Source: Albugo candida (Eukaryota > Oomycota > Peronosporomycetes > Albuginales). From it: a stretch of DNA of 64,000 nucleotides. Shown here piece after piece: positions 23,415-34,333 of the stretch (its first letter is position 1; the number at the start of each line of letters is the position of its first letter). Below the pieces are notes generated by a model. It worked only from the letters and a program-made list of their open reading frames with translations, had not been told where the DNA came from and did not search any database. The translations under genes and the position numbers were made by a program. The stretch spans positions 186,001 to 250,000 of the forward strand of contig JBDOQK010000042.1 of the NCBI GenBank assembly GCA_040437565.1, given 5' to 3'.

Positions 23415-24848
23415 ATGCAAAAGACTCGAAATTCAGACCATTGGAATGCAAATGACGACAGGGGACCAAAGCCTCGGCGCTACCGTATTGCAATGTGCAG
23501 TGATTTCTTCTACCCTCGTCTCGGCGGTGTAGAAATGCATATATGGTCTCTGGCACAGTGCTTTCTCCAGCGCGGTCATAAAGTGATCGTTTTGACACAC
23601 GCTATACAGGACAAAAACGTCAAGTACACAGATGGGAAGCGTCCCAAGCTTCGTTCAGGTATACGGTGGATGACAAATGGTCTTAAGGTGTACTACCTTC
23701 CGTTAACTTCATTCGTTGAGAATGTGACGTATCCAGCAATCATTGATTTTTTCGCATTATTCCGAACCATCTGCATTCGTGAACGAATTGAGATAGTACA
23801 TGGCCATCAGGCGACATCGGCATTGATGCACGAGTGTCTACTATACGCGAAAACCATGGGGTATATGAAAACAGTATACACTGATCATTCCCTTTTTGGA
23901 TTCGCTGATGCTGCGAGCGTTCACCTCAACAAAGCGCTAAAGTTCACCTTGTCGACAGTGGACCACGCTATTTGTGTATCACACACTTGCAAAGCAAATT
24001 TAGTGTTACGCGCATGCCTCTCTCCTGAGATTGTGTCAACAATTCCAAACGCCGTGGATGCATCGAAATTCATGCCGCCATCAAACCCTCCAGACGCTTC
24101 ACCGGGAGCGATCATCACCATCGTGGTCATCTCACGATTGGTCTATCGAAAAGGAATGAGCATTTTAGTGCAAGCGATCCCGATCGTGTGTGCCCGGACA
24201 CACAATGTTAGGTTTCTGATAGGCGGTGATGGACCAAAATTAATCGACTTGGAGCAAATGCGAGAGCGATATCAGCTTCACGATCGAGTAGAACTACTGG
24301 GTGCTGTGCCACATAGCCAAGTTCGGCAGATTCTATGTCGTGGTCACATCTTCCTCAACAGTTCGTTAACAGAATCATTTTGTATTGCAATTTTAGAAGC
24401 GGCATCCTGCGGATTGTACGTTGTTAGCACCTGTGTCGGAGGTATTCCAGAGGTATTACCCAATGATATGATCGAATTCGCTACAGAAATCACGGGTGAA
24501 GCTCTGGCTGACGCGGTCCTAAGAGCAGTACCACGCGCTTCCACAATCGACCGTCAGGTTTTCCACGAACGAGTCGCGAAGATGTATAATTGGCAAGATG
24601 TTGCTGCTCGAACCGAAAAAGTGTATACTAGATTGTGTACTTTACCGGACCCTCCGTTGATCCGTCGATTGCAATTATATTACGGAATCGGTCCGATTGC
24701 TGGGGCACTGGCGTGTATCATTGCAGCAATTTTACATTTATATCTTGCTGTTTTGGAAATTTGGTACCCCCGCGACACTATCGAGATCGCATTGGATTAC
24801 CCGTGTCCGAACATTGTACCAGAATCAGATGAAATACACGCCGAGTGA
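23415..24848 (+). CDS. PIGA: GPI N-acetylglucosaminyltransferase catalytic subunit PIG-A
   Basis: Intronless, 477 residues. It transfers GlcNAc from UDP-GlcNAc to phosphatidylinositol, the first step of GPI anchor synthesis, on the cytosolic face of the ER. Seen: RYRIAMCSDFFYPRLGGVE at the start of the GT4 fold, VHGHQATSALMHE, YTDHSLFGFAD, SRLVYRKG, GGDGPK, and the E-x7-E motif ESFCIAILE (Glu320/Glu328). A hydrophobic stretch at about 422-452 near the C-terminus fits the single membrane anchor of PIG-A, followed by a short luminal tail. The frame is open from a TTG at 23397, but the ATG at 23415 is the first real start. Length matches the family (about 480). Confidence 0.95.
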   Translation: MQKTRNSDHWNANDDRGPKPRRYRIAMCSDFFYPRLGGVEMHIWSLAQCFLQRGHKVIVLTHAIQDKNVKYTDGKRPKLRSGIRWMTNGLKVYYLPLTSFVENVTYPAIIDFFALFRTICIRERIEIVHGHQATSALMHECLLYAKTMGYMKTVYTDHSLFGFADAASVHLNKALKFTLSTVDHAICVSHTCKANLVLRACLSPEIVSTIPNAVDASKFMPPSNPPDASPGAIITIVVISRLVYRKGMSILVQAIPIVCARTHNVRFLIGGDGPKLIDLEQMRERYQLHDRVELLGAVPHSQVRQILCRGHIFLNSSLTESFCIAILEAASCGLYVVSTCVGGIPEVLPNDMIEFATEITGEALADAVLRAVPRASTIDRQVFHERVAKMYNWQDVAARTEKVYTRLCTLPDPPLIRRLQLYYGIGPIAGALACIIAAILHLYLAVLEIWYPRDTIEIALDYPCPNIVPESDEIHAE

Positions 24849-25609
24849 CTCGCCGCTGGAAAAAGATGTGTCATCGTAATAAAGTGAGAGACAGCAGATG
24901 TAACCATGGGTTGGGTGTATAATTTTAATTCCTGATGACTGGTACACGTTGTGAGGTTATACGAGTGATTAAAACCCGTGTGTGTAATTCTTTCTCAATA
25001 GAAAATTATCCTTTTGAATTGTATAGTAATGATTCTGTTTGGTTTCAGAGTGAATGTCACGTAAAGTTGTGAATTTTATATCAAGCAGGTGGGTACCCCC
25101 GTCTGATGTGACTCAAAGTGTAGTCTTTTACGAATGTTACGTAACCTGTGGGTACTGAGCGTATGCTTTACATTATACTATAATGAAAAAGAGACAAGGG
25201 TAGCTAGCTCGACTCTTGTTGATATACCTTTTACCTTTTACTTCGCCATCTGTGCACTGGACATTCCCACAAGTCGTTAGATCAGATGACGCACTGTTGT
25301 CAATTCAATACAATTACAACACGATCGTCCCAGGTGATTCATACCCCTTCTAATAAATTACAAGCGGATTATATCACAAGCCTACCAAAGTTTGAAACCG
25401 TCTTCGATGAGATTACACACGTAGCACCAGCCCGAATGGGAAATACACTGACTCTAACCCCCATCCCTACAGATGTGCGGTATACGATTTGAAGGTGTGG
25501 GGAGTCTTGTATTGTAGAGACAGCAACTTTTCACTCCACTGCAGTTATCGATTTCTTTCGTATCGTGCATAGCGCATTGCACGCCTTACAACAAACTCCA
25601 AGTTTATAA
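24849..25609. other. Intergenic region with one doubtful small frame
   Basis: An ATG-initiated 68-codon frame at 25286-25492 has no known motif and is not called a gene. The region contains the PIG-A 3' end and presumably the promoter of the 25610 gene. Confidence 0.4.
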
Positions 25610-26017
25610 ATGGGTCGAACGCGTACGAAAAGCGTTGTGTCTGCTGTGGAATACTTTTGTGATGAACGATATGATGAGGATTGCCAGAACGACGACTGGA
25701 TTCAATGTGCAATTCCTGGTAATTTACACATGAAGACGAAGAGTGAAAAACCGATGGAATGGGAAGTAGCTTCTTCGACTACTGAAATTAGCGACTGTGA
25801 ATATGATGACGACGAGATGGATCATGTGACGACTAAATTTGATGCTTGTCGGCATTCTTTGGAGTCAAAACCAAATAGAAGACATATTACGTTTCAAGAC
25901 CATGTGGATGTACTTATCATACCATCACTCTCTAATCTGAGCGAAGTGAAGAAGAAGCAGATGTGGTACTCAACAGCGGAATTGAGCCAATTACGAATTG
26001 CAGCGGGTAGTGAATGA
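25610..26017 (+). CDS. Small acidic oomycete-type protein of unknown function (135 aa)
   Basis: ATG-initiated intronless frame. The N-terminal half is acidic (CDERYDEDCQNDDW, SDCEYDDDEMD); the C-terminal half reads RRHITFQDHVDVLIIPS, then KKKQMWYSTAELSQLR. A beta-like VxF...V.VxxIPS followed some 10-15 residues later by W[YW]S recurs in many short stramenopile proteins as I remember it, which supports a real gene; this is recollection, not a search. It has no signal peptide or membrane segment. Role unknown, possibly a docking peptide. Confidence 0.6.
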   Translation: MGRTRTKSVVSAVEYFCDERYDEDCQNDDWIQCAIPGNLHMKTKSEKPMEWEVASSTTEISDCEYDDDEMDHVTTKFDACRHSLESKPNRRHITFQDHVDVLIIPSLSNLSEVKKKQMWYSTAELSQLRIAAGSE

Positions 26018-26573
26018 ACTACACGACGTCATCGCGGAATGTCATCGTATTTATTATCTGGTCACAAGGGGCAATCGCACTTAGCACGACATCGCATTGC
26101 TCAAGATCAGCGAGTCATGTCCATTGAATGTGCACTTGATCTATACAGTACGTGCTTGTATCATGTGTATCATGCTCTTTCTGTTAGTGTGTTAGAGATG
26201 GTATTAGATAACTGATCATGTTAATAGAATAAACAGTCCAATTGTGCTTCGATGTAAGGCCATCGGATTGAACTATGAAATGTATATCAGATTTGCCGAG
26301 CGAGAACTTGAACTCTTGCATAATCTCGAAATAAATAAAAAGTGGGAGGGAGAATGGAAAAAAAAATCAGTTCGCAACCTTCAGGATGCGTGAAACTAGC
26401 CACTACCGACTATAAAAGTTGGAAAAAAGGGCAGCGTCTGCTTGTCTGATATACAATGTTGCTACTATTTATGCTTGATATATATCATTGGAACTTTTGT
26501 ATGGAACCGACAAAAAGATATTGAATTGTTGAGGTGCAAGCTTAAGTCAAGCACATTGACGTATTGATTCAGG
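26018..26573. other. Intergenic region upstream of the dehydrogenase gene
   Basis: 556 bp without a supported gene. GACTATAAAAG at about 26409 is TATA-like, 160 bp before the ATG at 26574. A 22-codon ATG frame at 26456 ends before the gene and cannot be spliced in frame simply. Confidence 0.4.
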
Positions 26574-28218
26574 ATGCAACAGAATGTACCCCATATCGAT
26601 AATTTAATTGGCGCCCAATTCGTTGCTCCACAAACGTCTCGATATATCGATGTAACCTCTCCGATAGACGACCGTGTGATAGCGAAATGCGGTGTTTCAT
26701 CGGCGGAAGACGTCGATATCGCCGTTGAAACTGCTTGCTCTTCTTTCCGTGAATGGAAATGCCTCACTGTGAAAGCCCGCGTTAGTATTCTTCACAGATT
26801 TCACGCCTTAATGAACGAGCATGCGGGTACGGGGTACACTTGAGGGTATACGTGCCATGTAATCTCTCGGATTATATTAGAGGAATTAGCGGATCTCATT
26901 GTAATGGAAAGCGGGAAAAACAAAGTGGAAGCACTCGCCAGTGTTCATAAAGGGATCGAGACGATCGAATATGCATGCAGTCTTCCGCAATTAATTCAAG
27001 GAAAGACACTTCAAGTTTCTCGTGGTATAACCTGTTACGAGATACGTGAACCAATCGGAGTTGTAGTTAGTATCGTACCCTTCAACTTTCCGATTATGGT
27101 ACCAATGTGGACGATTCCGATCGCTTTGGCTGTTGGTAATTGCGTGATATTGAAGCCTAGTGAGAAGGTAGACTACTCTTACTCCATCTACGTCAAATCG
27201 TTACATGCTCTGTAAGGTTCCAATGACAATGCATCGGACTGCTCAATTGCTCATACAAGCGGGTGTAACTCACGGCGCTTTCCAGGTTCGATAGCTTGGT
27301 TACTTGATAAACAAGGTTACAATCTCGATGCAGATCATAAACGGGAAAGAAGAAGCGGTTACGAGCTTATGCGATCATCCTAAAGTTGCCGCGGTTACAT
27401 TTGTTGGGTCGAGTCGAATTGCTCAGATGATTTCTCGTCGATGTCGCGCGATTGATAAACGCGTGTTGGCACTTGGCGGCGCCAAAAACCATCTCGTTGC
27501 TTATAGTGATGCACGACCGGAAACGACTTCTCGGGACATTGCTGCGTCTTTCGCAGGTTGTGCGGGTCAGAGATGTATGGCTGCTTCTGTTTTGATAATT
27601 GTGAGGGGCAACACCGACGGGCTTTTGAAATCGGTGATTGCGGTCAGTAAGGAATTAACGCGTGGCGTTGAAGCGGGTCAAGTGGGTCCACTTATTGATG
27701 CGGCTGCGAAGGCCCGTGTGTTACGTTATATTAACGAGGCAGAATCAAATGGTGCGATTGTATTGGTTGATGGGCGAAATTGGGCAAAAGAATCAAAAGG
27801 AAATTGGGTCGGGCCGACGGTGTTGTTGCATAAAAAGTCAGACGACCCGGCTATGAGAGAAGAGATATTTGGACCCGTTTTATCCGTGATTCAGGTTGAT
27901 ACGAAGGAGGAAGCCTTGGACATTGAGAACAGTAGCGAGTATGGGAATGCTGCATGTATTTACACCACCTCGGGCGAGATAGCTGAATATTTTCAGACCC
28001 GTTTCCGAGCGGGTATGATTGGTGTGAATGTCGGTATACCCGTTCCCCGGGAACCGTTTAGCTTTGGCGGGTTGTACGGAACTAAGAGTAAGTACGGTGA
28101 TGTGGATATCACGGGAGATGGCTGTGTAGAGTTCTTCTCCAATCGCCGTAAAGTAACGACCAAGTGGGGCCACACCGGCGAACTTGCCGATAAAGCGAAC
28201 TTTACGGGTCAAATGTAG
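26574..28218 (+). CDS. ALDH6A1: Methylmalonate-semialdehyde dehydrogenase (497 aa, four exons)
   Basis: Inferred exons 26574-26826, 26881-27167, 27217-27285 and 27334-28218; introns of 54, 49 and 48 nt, all GT-AG. Splicing restores MNEHAEELADLIVMESGKNK, then LKPSEKVPMTMHRTAQ, then THGAFQIINGKEEA, each matching the ALDH6 layout, and gives the family's usual length. Catalytic Cys284 lies in CAGQRCMA; PFNFP and FVGSS (NAD site) are present. The enzyme converts methylmalonate or malonate semialdehyde to propionyl- or acetyl-CoA in valine and pyrimidine breakdown, normally in mitochondria. The protein starts only about ten residues before the conserved core, so a mitochondrial presequence is not visible; an unseen upstream exon or another location is possible. 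Confidence 0.92.
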
Positions 28219-28323
28219 TTTCACACGTCGTTCTCATTTAGTCCTGTTTTTCCCATTTCATAGTTTCAGTTTGTCCCGCCTTTTTTCATGTCCAGAACAC
28301 AGTACTAGGCTCCGCCTGTCGTA

Positions 28324-30381
28324 ATGCAAACTACTATAGAGTCAAAAATGGAAGCACTCCTTCATCGAATCGTTCAAGATGAACAACAAAAGCTGCAACA
28401 ACTCGGTTTTATTGAAACATACATTCCTAGTCCGGAATCGAGAGCACGCTGCAACATCTTCCTAAGTGCGAATTGGCATATTTGCGATCGTTTATTAATT
28501 GTCATTGCAAGTGGAAATGGTATACAACCTGGAATTTGGAGCCGTTCGTTAGTGTTAGAGTCCTCCGAAACAGCCAACCAGTATCGTTCTGGCTCCATGC
28601 TTCCGTATGTTCACACCGCGCTCTATAAAGGTTATGGCGTTATTATCACAAACCCGAGCACAAATATGATGACTGTTGATAACGAGAAATTACCGATTCC
28701 GGGCTCAAGTACACCTGAAATGCATGTTCGATTCATATGGATGACATTTGGTGTGCGAGCTGCATGCTCACAAGTGTATATTGCAGCGTATAGTCGGGGC
28801 GGAGAATTGGCCAAGCATTTGATGGAAACACAAGCTTCCTTGCGGACACGATTAGCAGCAATTGCATTTATCGAATCAAGTCATCGCACCTCCAGTCATG
28901 ATTCGAATGAAGTACGTGAATTGCTTGGAACTCGAGCTATTAATTGGCAACGGTCCAAAGAAGCCGCAGGATCACAACTACCCGATAATGCGAACCTAGG
29001 GTGCTTAAGTTTGTCAGCAGGTCAACCGCAAGGAGTAGCGGATCAAAAGCGATCCAATACCGCGTGGACTATAGCGGCGAGTATGGAGACTGTATTTGAC
29101 TTTTTCAATAGTGCGTGCACACCCATTCCCAATGAATTGCAGCAAGTGGAAAATTTATCTCTTCTTTCCAAGTCAATGTATCAGAGTGTGATTAGTGAGC
29201 ATCAGGAAGATGCAGAGATGGTCTTGCATGAGGAAGAGCAGGATATGACGAATGGAAGCATGGAACGCCGTTCTACGCGAAGTATGGTGGTGTCTACATC
29301 GATGAGTGTTACAGATTTCGATCTGTTATCGGTAGTGGGAAAAGGAGCATATGGAAAAGTATTTCTGGTGCAGAAAAAGAGCGGAAGGAATGCGAATCGC
29401 GTCTACGCCATGAAAGTGCTCCGAAAACAGGACGTCTTCAAAAAAGATCAGGTGGAACACACCAAATCAGAGCAGCGGATCCTGAAAACGATTGAACATC
29501 CTTTTATTATTCGACTGCGTTATGCCTTTCAGAATGATTATAAATTATATCTTGTGATGGATTACTATAGTGGTGGATCACTGTACATTCATTTACGGAA
29601 ATGTAAGCGCTTCACAGAAGCACGCGCGAGATTTTATGCGGCGGAATTACTGTTAGCATTGGCTCATTTGCATCAGATGAAGGTCATGTATCGGGATCTC
29701 AAACTAGAGAACATTTTAATGGACAGTGAGGGTCACGTTGTTATAACGGATTTTGGCTTATCGAAAGAAGATGACGAAGGCTCCACATTTGTTGGAACCC
29801 CCGAATATTTGGCACCAGAATTGCTCTCATCACAGCGATCAGCCACGTCATATGGGAAGACCGTCGACTGGTGGAGTTTTGGAGTTTTGATTTATGAAAT
29901 GATACAAGGTCAAACGCCATTTTATGCGAAAAATCGACGGGAATTGTTTCAGAATATCTTGACAAAGTCGCCGCAATTCTCGCCAGAATTATTCTCGAAT
30001 ACGGCGGTTCATTTACTAACACGGATCCTCGTGAAGAAACCGGAGGACCGGTTAGGCTGTGGAGTTGACGGTCCTATCGAAATACAGTCTCATCCGTGGT
30101 TTCATGGAATCGATTGGGACGCTTTGAAGGCTCGTCGTGTTGAACCGCCGTATCGACCAACTTCATCTGGGTTTGCAGGTAGTACGAAGGATCTACTTCA
30201 ATTCGTACCGGATACATTCAAGCAACAAGAGGTGGTCGATTCACCCGTATGTGGTGTTTTGACATCATCTCGAGCGTCGAATCCAATGCACTTCGAGGAC
30301 TTTAGTTATATGGGAAGTGATGTGATGGGTTCAAGACGCACGTCCATCTTCCGTGAAAGTGATCTTCGAATGAGCAATTGA
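28324..30381 (+). CDS. Arb2-like domain fused to an AGC-type protein kinase (685 aa)
   Basis: One intronless frame. Residues about 25-195 resemble the Arb2 domain (Arb2/FAM172 alpha/beta-hydrolase-like fold): LLIVIASGNGIQPGIWSRSL, a GYGVIITNPS stretch, and AAYSRGGELAKHL in place of the nucleophile elbow. After a linker, about 335-600 is a full AGC kinase: GKGAYG (339-344), AMKVL, MYRDLKLEN with Asp458, DFGLSK with Asp476, and FVGTPEYLAPE. An AGC-type C-terminal tail continues to about 640 (FAGSTKDLL). All catalytic residues are present. In fission yeast Arb2 works with Argonaute in siRNA-directed heterochromatin; FAM172A relatives act in chromatin or splicing. The kinase part is like Akt/S6K types. 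A merged pair of neighbouring genes is unlikely as there is no stop, gap or intron signal between the parts. Confidence 0.88.
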   Translation: MQTTIESKMEALLHRIVQDEQQKLQQLGFIETYIPSPESRARCNIFLSANWHICDRLLIVIASGNGIQPGIWSRSLVLESSETANQYRSGSMLPYVHTALYKGYGVIITNPSTNMMTVDNEKLPIPGSSTPEMHVRFIWMTFGVRAACSQVYIAAYSRGGELAKHLMETQASLRTRLAAIAFIESSHRTSSHDSNEVRELLGTRAINWQRSKEAAGSQLPDNANLGCLSLSAGQPQGVADQKRSNTAWTIAASMETVFDFFNSACTPIPNELQQVENLSLLSKSMYQSVISEHQEDAEMVLHEEEQDMTNGSMERRSTRSMVVSTSMSVTDFDLLSVVGKGAYGKVFLVQKKSGRNANRVYAMKVLRKQDVFKKDQVEHTKSEQRILKTIEHPFIIRLRYAFQNDYKLYLVMDYYSGGSLYIHLRKCKRFTEARARFYAAELLLALAHLHQMKVMYRDLKLENILMDSEGHVVITDFGLSKEDDEGSTFVGTPEYLAPELLSSQRSATSYGKTVDWWSFGVLIYEMIQGQTPFYAKNRRELFQNILTKSPQFSPELFSNTAVHLLTRILVKKPEDRLGCGVDGPIEIQSHPWFHGIDWDALKARRVEPPYRPTSSGFAGSTKDLLQFVPDTFKQQEVVDSPVCGVLTSSRASNPMHFEDFSYMGSDVMGSRRTSIFRESDLRMSN

Positions 30382-30553
30382 CCTTTTTATGTGTAAAGAA
30401 AATGTATAGTTCTCGATGTATAGTTTGCGTATCTGACTCAGTCATCGGATCAGATCAAATTCGGTTCTATATTCTAACAACATCAAATCAAAAAACAGAG
30501 CGATCACTTGCTAATAGAGAGGATCAGAAAAATATCACCACAGTTTGGCTTCG

Positions 30554-31969
30554 ATGATTCTGGAACTGAATGGACTTCAGGTATGCTTTCAACTTGTGGT
30601 TATAATAAGTGTTTGAGAGAGGTGCACTACAGGGCGTTCAGCTGGTTATACTTTTAATGGCCATGGTGACATTTTGGTTGCGCCGTCAGCTTAAATATAT
30701 TTACGCAGTTTTACACGGCGAAATACCGTCTGTGTACTATACTACAACAGCTACTAATAAAGCGATACTTTCGAAATGCCCGCAACTATGTAAGTATGCA
30801 CACCATTTGGGTAATTAATTTCTCATTCCGGTTCAAGTGGGTAAGGAAAAATACTTTCCGCTATGGTACGCGTGGAATGGGTACGTTTTATCTCTACACT
30901 CGTAAACGTAACCGAGCGTATCCTGTAAACACTGCGTACCGGTTTCTGTAGACATCTGCAGACGTTACTTATGAACATACGAGAGCGCTTACCACCGACA
31001 CAATACTTTCGTCAATGGATAGATCTCGACGATGGAGGGCAAGTGTCTTTGGATTGGGCTGTTCCTGGCCTCAAAGACCCAAAATCAAGCTGGAAAGATG
31101 TCGTTGATTTCACGAAACCGATTATGTTTGTGTTACCGGGTCTTTCTAGCGGGAGTCACGACCAATATGTGCTAAAACTTGTTAACAGTATGTTACAGTT
31201 AAACTGGCAATGCGTCGTTTACAACGCACGCGGTTGTGGACGCACACCACTTAAGACCGCAGAATTATTTTGTATGGCCAAAACCGATGATATTCGAGAA
31301 GCCGTTAAAAAGATCGAGTCTTTTTTCGATTTGAAAAATTCCTCACAGAAATTTGTGGCGTGTGGCTTTTCGATGGGATCGAATCTACTGGTAAAGTATC
31401 TCGGGGAAGAACAAGAAAAGACTTCATTCCATGGAGCTATCTCCATTGGGAATCCGTATGATCTCGTCAAGTGTACACGTCATTTCAAAAGCACTTGGTG
31501 GTATCGACACACGTATGACCGCGTACTAACCTCCAATTTGAAACGGCTTCTTTTTCACAGAAACGATGGTCTTCAAATACTCGCTAGCAACCCGCGCATC
31601 GATTTGATAGCATTACAAAAAGCGACAACTTTGATGGAATTTGACGAGCAACTGACTGTAATTGTGTACAATTACGCTAATGTGGGCGCATATCATGAGG
31701 ATGGTTCTTGTGTTCGTGTGATGGACAAGGTCAAAATCCCATTATTGTGTGTCAGCGCAAAAGACGATCCGATTTGCATTGCAGAAGCAATTCCGTATGA
31801 TATGGTCGAACGCAACCCGAATGTGATACTGGCAACGACTAACTTAGGTGGGCATCTCGCTTTCTTGGAGAGTCCCCGCGATTCTTGGCGACACCCGAGA
31901 AAAGCGAGGACGTGTTGGAGCGTTAGAGTTGCAAGCGAATTTGCAGAGAGCATTCGGAACCGATGTTAA
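30554..31969 (+). CDS. ABHD1/ABHD3-type alpha/beta hydrolase (414 aa, four exons)
   Basis: Inferred exons 30554-30580, 30633-30789, 30838-30880 and 30952-31969 (introns 52, 48, 71 nt). Exon 2 encodes a membrane-anchor stretch GVQLVILLMAMVTFWL; splicing restores LSKCPQLLGKEKYFPLWYAW and then NGHLQTL, the family's W-x-G-x-x-Q-T motif. The hydrolase core shows the nucleophile elbow GFSMGSN (Ser216), acid in SAKDD (Asp347), and GGHLAF (His377). ABHD1/3 and YheT-type enzymes are single-pass membrane proteins; ABHD3 cleaves medium-chain or oxidised phosphatidylcholines. Exon 1 is the least certain part: nine codons, chosen because it supplies an ATG in phase; the only unspliced alternative is a GTG start at 30609. 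Confidence 0.87.
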
Positions 31970-32631
31970 CAGATGCTTTGGGCAATATGATTGGGTAAAA
32001 TAGTGATCGTAAAAATTGTCATGTAAAGACTCAATCAAACTTCAGAAGAGGTTGGTGTATTGTCCCTATTGGCTTTTGCGTGTCGCATAAAGTTTGTCTT
32101 TCTTTTTGTATGGTTGGCTCAGGAATGTAGCACAATCGAGTGAATGACACTCTTTTTTAAGTTCAGTCTGAGTCAAATTGTCGCATATCATCACCCTCTT
32201 CGATCGACTTCCATGGTCACAATCAAAATCTGCTGGCGAGTGTATTTTCAAATTAATCGCAATTGTAAGAGAGAAGATGTTGTCGTACGTGAATGATCTC
32301 ATACATTTGGGAACTCTGTTTGCAACAAATACGCAACGACGGGAGCGTCTCAGTAACAAATTTAAACCTCATGAGTCGAAAGTGACGGCAGCCAGCAAAC
32401 GCAGCTCCAAAACCTACTGAGCCTACCTCTCGCTCGCTCATCATCTTGTACTGCCTGGATTCAAACACATACAAATGAATGCCAAGATCATAACCAGAAT
32501 TTGATGTACAACATAACAAATATCACTTATTTTTAAACAGTCTTTTGTTTTTTATAAGCCTTCTATACACATACTCTACAAGCTTGCTGTATACTTGACA
32601 GTGCAAACTAGAAACGCATGTTGTTATGCGT
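31970..32631. other. Spacer between convergent hydrolase and permease genes
   Basis: 662 bp. Overlapping frames on both strands (for example 32178-32420 plus) show no recognisable motif. It should hold both 3' ends. Confidence 0.4.
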
Positions 32632-34333
32632 TTACAACTCGTCCTGACGCTTGCGGTATATCCCAAATAGAAGACCGGGTACAACAACAGCCACAAATCC
32701 GATAGCGCCAACCGGATCCATCAAAGTGGTTACAACCATGTAACTCATTGAAAGCATTGGCATGATACCGAGTATCCCAATTACCCACGCGTCTCCAGGA
32801 ACTTTAAACGGTCGGGTTACAAACGGCATCTTGTGACGCAATTTCATTGCAGTTATAACAATACCAATTCCCAAGAGCGCAGATAATGCGTTTGTCATCG
32901 GTAACAAGTTATCCAAATCAATAGCCAAAACGATGAGTACTGACACATAATGCACAAAGATAGCGATAAAGGACGAATCAAAGAAGAAATGGGACCGTTT
33001 TGAAAACATGGCGGGAATCAATTGATACTGCGCCATTCCGCTGATTTCGTACGCTCCACAAAAGAATTGCGACATGTAGAAAGCACAATTGGAAACAAAC
33101 ACCGAAAGAAAGATCAATGTGTGTAGAGAAGAACCCCCAATTGATGCTGCAGATGCAATGTACCCTCCATCCTCGAGGAGCGACCATGAAGCAATGTTAC
33201 GGTTGAGTATAGTTGCAATAAANNNNNNNNNNNNNNNNNNNNNNNNNNNNNNNNNNNNNNNNNNNNNNNNNNNNNNNNNNNNNNNNNNNNNNNNNNNNNN
33301 NNNNNNNNNNNNNNNNNNNNNNGTACCCTCCATCCTCGAGGAGCGACCATGAAGCAATGTTACGGTTGAGTATAGTTGCAATAAAACATAACATGTATGT
33401 TGCAAATGTTGCCACAATATTATACATCAACGCACGGGGGTATACATATCCCGGATTCATAACGTGTCCAGCAAACATCGATGGACTGAGTAACCCGTCA
33501 AAATTCCAGAAAACGGCGTTGATATAGTCAACCCATTGCACATCCGCAGGCCCGGTCACATGTCGGACCGTATCACTTGCATTGTTGGCGCGACGAATCT
33601 CAAAGAATTGACTCCCATGATCACCATCCACATCTGTGAGTGCCCATATGCAGTAGATAGAAGAGGGGATCACAGAACACGCAAAGAGTACCATACAAAT
33701 ACGTCCCAAATTCTTAGTCCCCAATAGTGAGGGAATAACCAGGATCGTCGCAATTGTCGCTTTTATCAAAAACGATACAAATTTGGAAGTGATAGTAACC
33801 TCCAAAAACTCTGTCGCCATATCAAGAATTTCACCCGGAATGAATGCGAGACAAAAAATCCTGCTAAATAATGCCCAATAAGCGATTTGTGACGCCCAAA
33901 AAGGACCGTAACCATTCAAAATCCACACAACGTAACCCGCGTCTTCGGGAAATGAGGTACAAAGTTCGGCTACGATCATAGCGTACGGTATCGTGCAAAA
34001 GGAAACGTATAATAATACACCAATGATAGCGAGTCCCGGTCCAGCGGCAAGGAACATATCCTCAGACTCAGCGGGACCTACGCAAGCTGTGAGATACATG
34101 ATGGCTACAACTGGGCACACTCCTAAAACCCGATCCGTGCGGCTCTTGGTGTACAACCCGTACTCTTGCGTCGCTGCATCGGTTGCGCCCGGAAGCCATA
34201 CAGGCGTATTATCATTGAAAATTGTCACTGAACTCTTTCCGACACTATCGCGAGTGATATACGCGGACTCATTGTGGTCTTGATACGATGCTCTATGATC
34301 TGATACGCTGTGAATCAGAATGATGCAACACAT
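32632..34333 (-). CDS. APC-superfamily amino acid/polyamine permease (512 aa)
   Basis: Split by the N run at 33223-33322 with 63 bp repeated on both sides; removing 163 bp leaves 513 codons in one frame without introns. A hydrophilic N-terminus of about 70 residues precedes about twelve hydrophobic helices. The first reads LGVCPVVAIMYLTACVGPAE, the small-residue, unwound helix 1 typical of APC carriers; WILNGYGPFW and FWNFDGLLSPS correspond to helix 3 and helix 6 regions as in PUT-type polyamine/amino acid permeases. It imports amino acids or polyamines by H+ symport, by family. The start ATG at 34333 is the first in the frame; the hydrophilic leader makes a start further in possible. Confidence 0.87.
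33160..33385. repeat. Gap-flanking direct duplication, 63 bp (assembly artefact)
   Basis: 33160-33222 equals 33323-33385 around the N run at 33223-33322. Removing one copy plus the Ns keeps the permease in frame. Confidence 0.9.
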
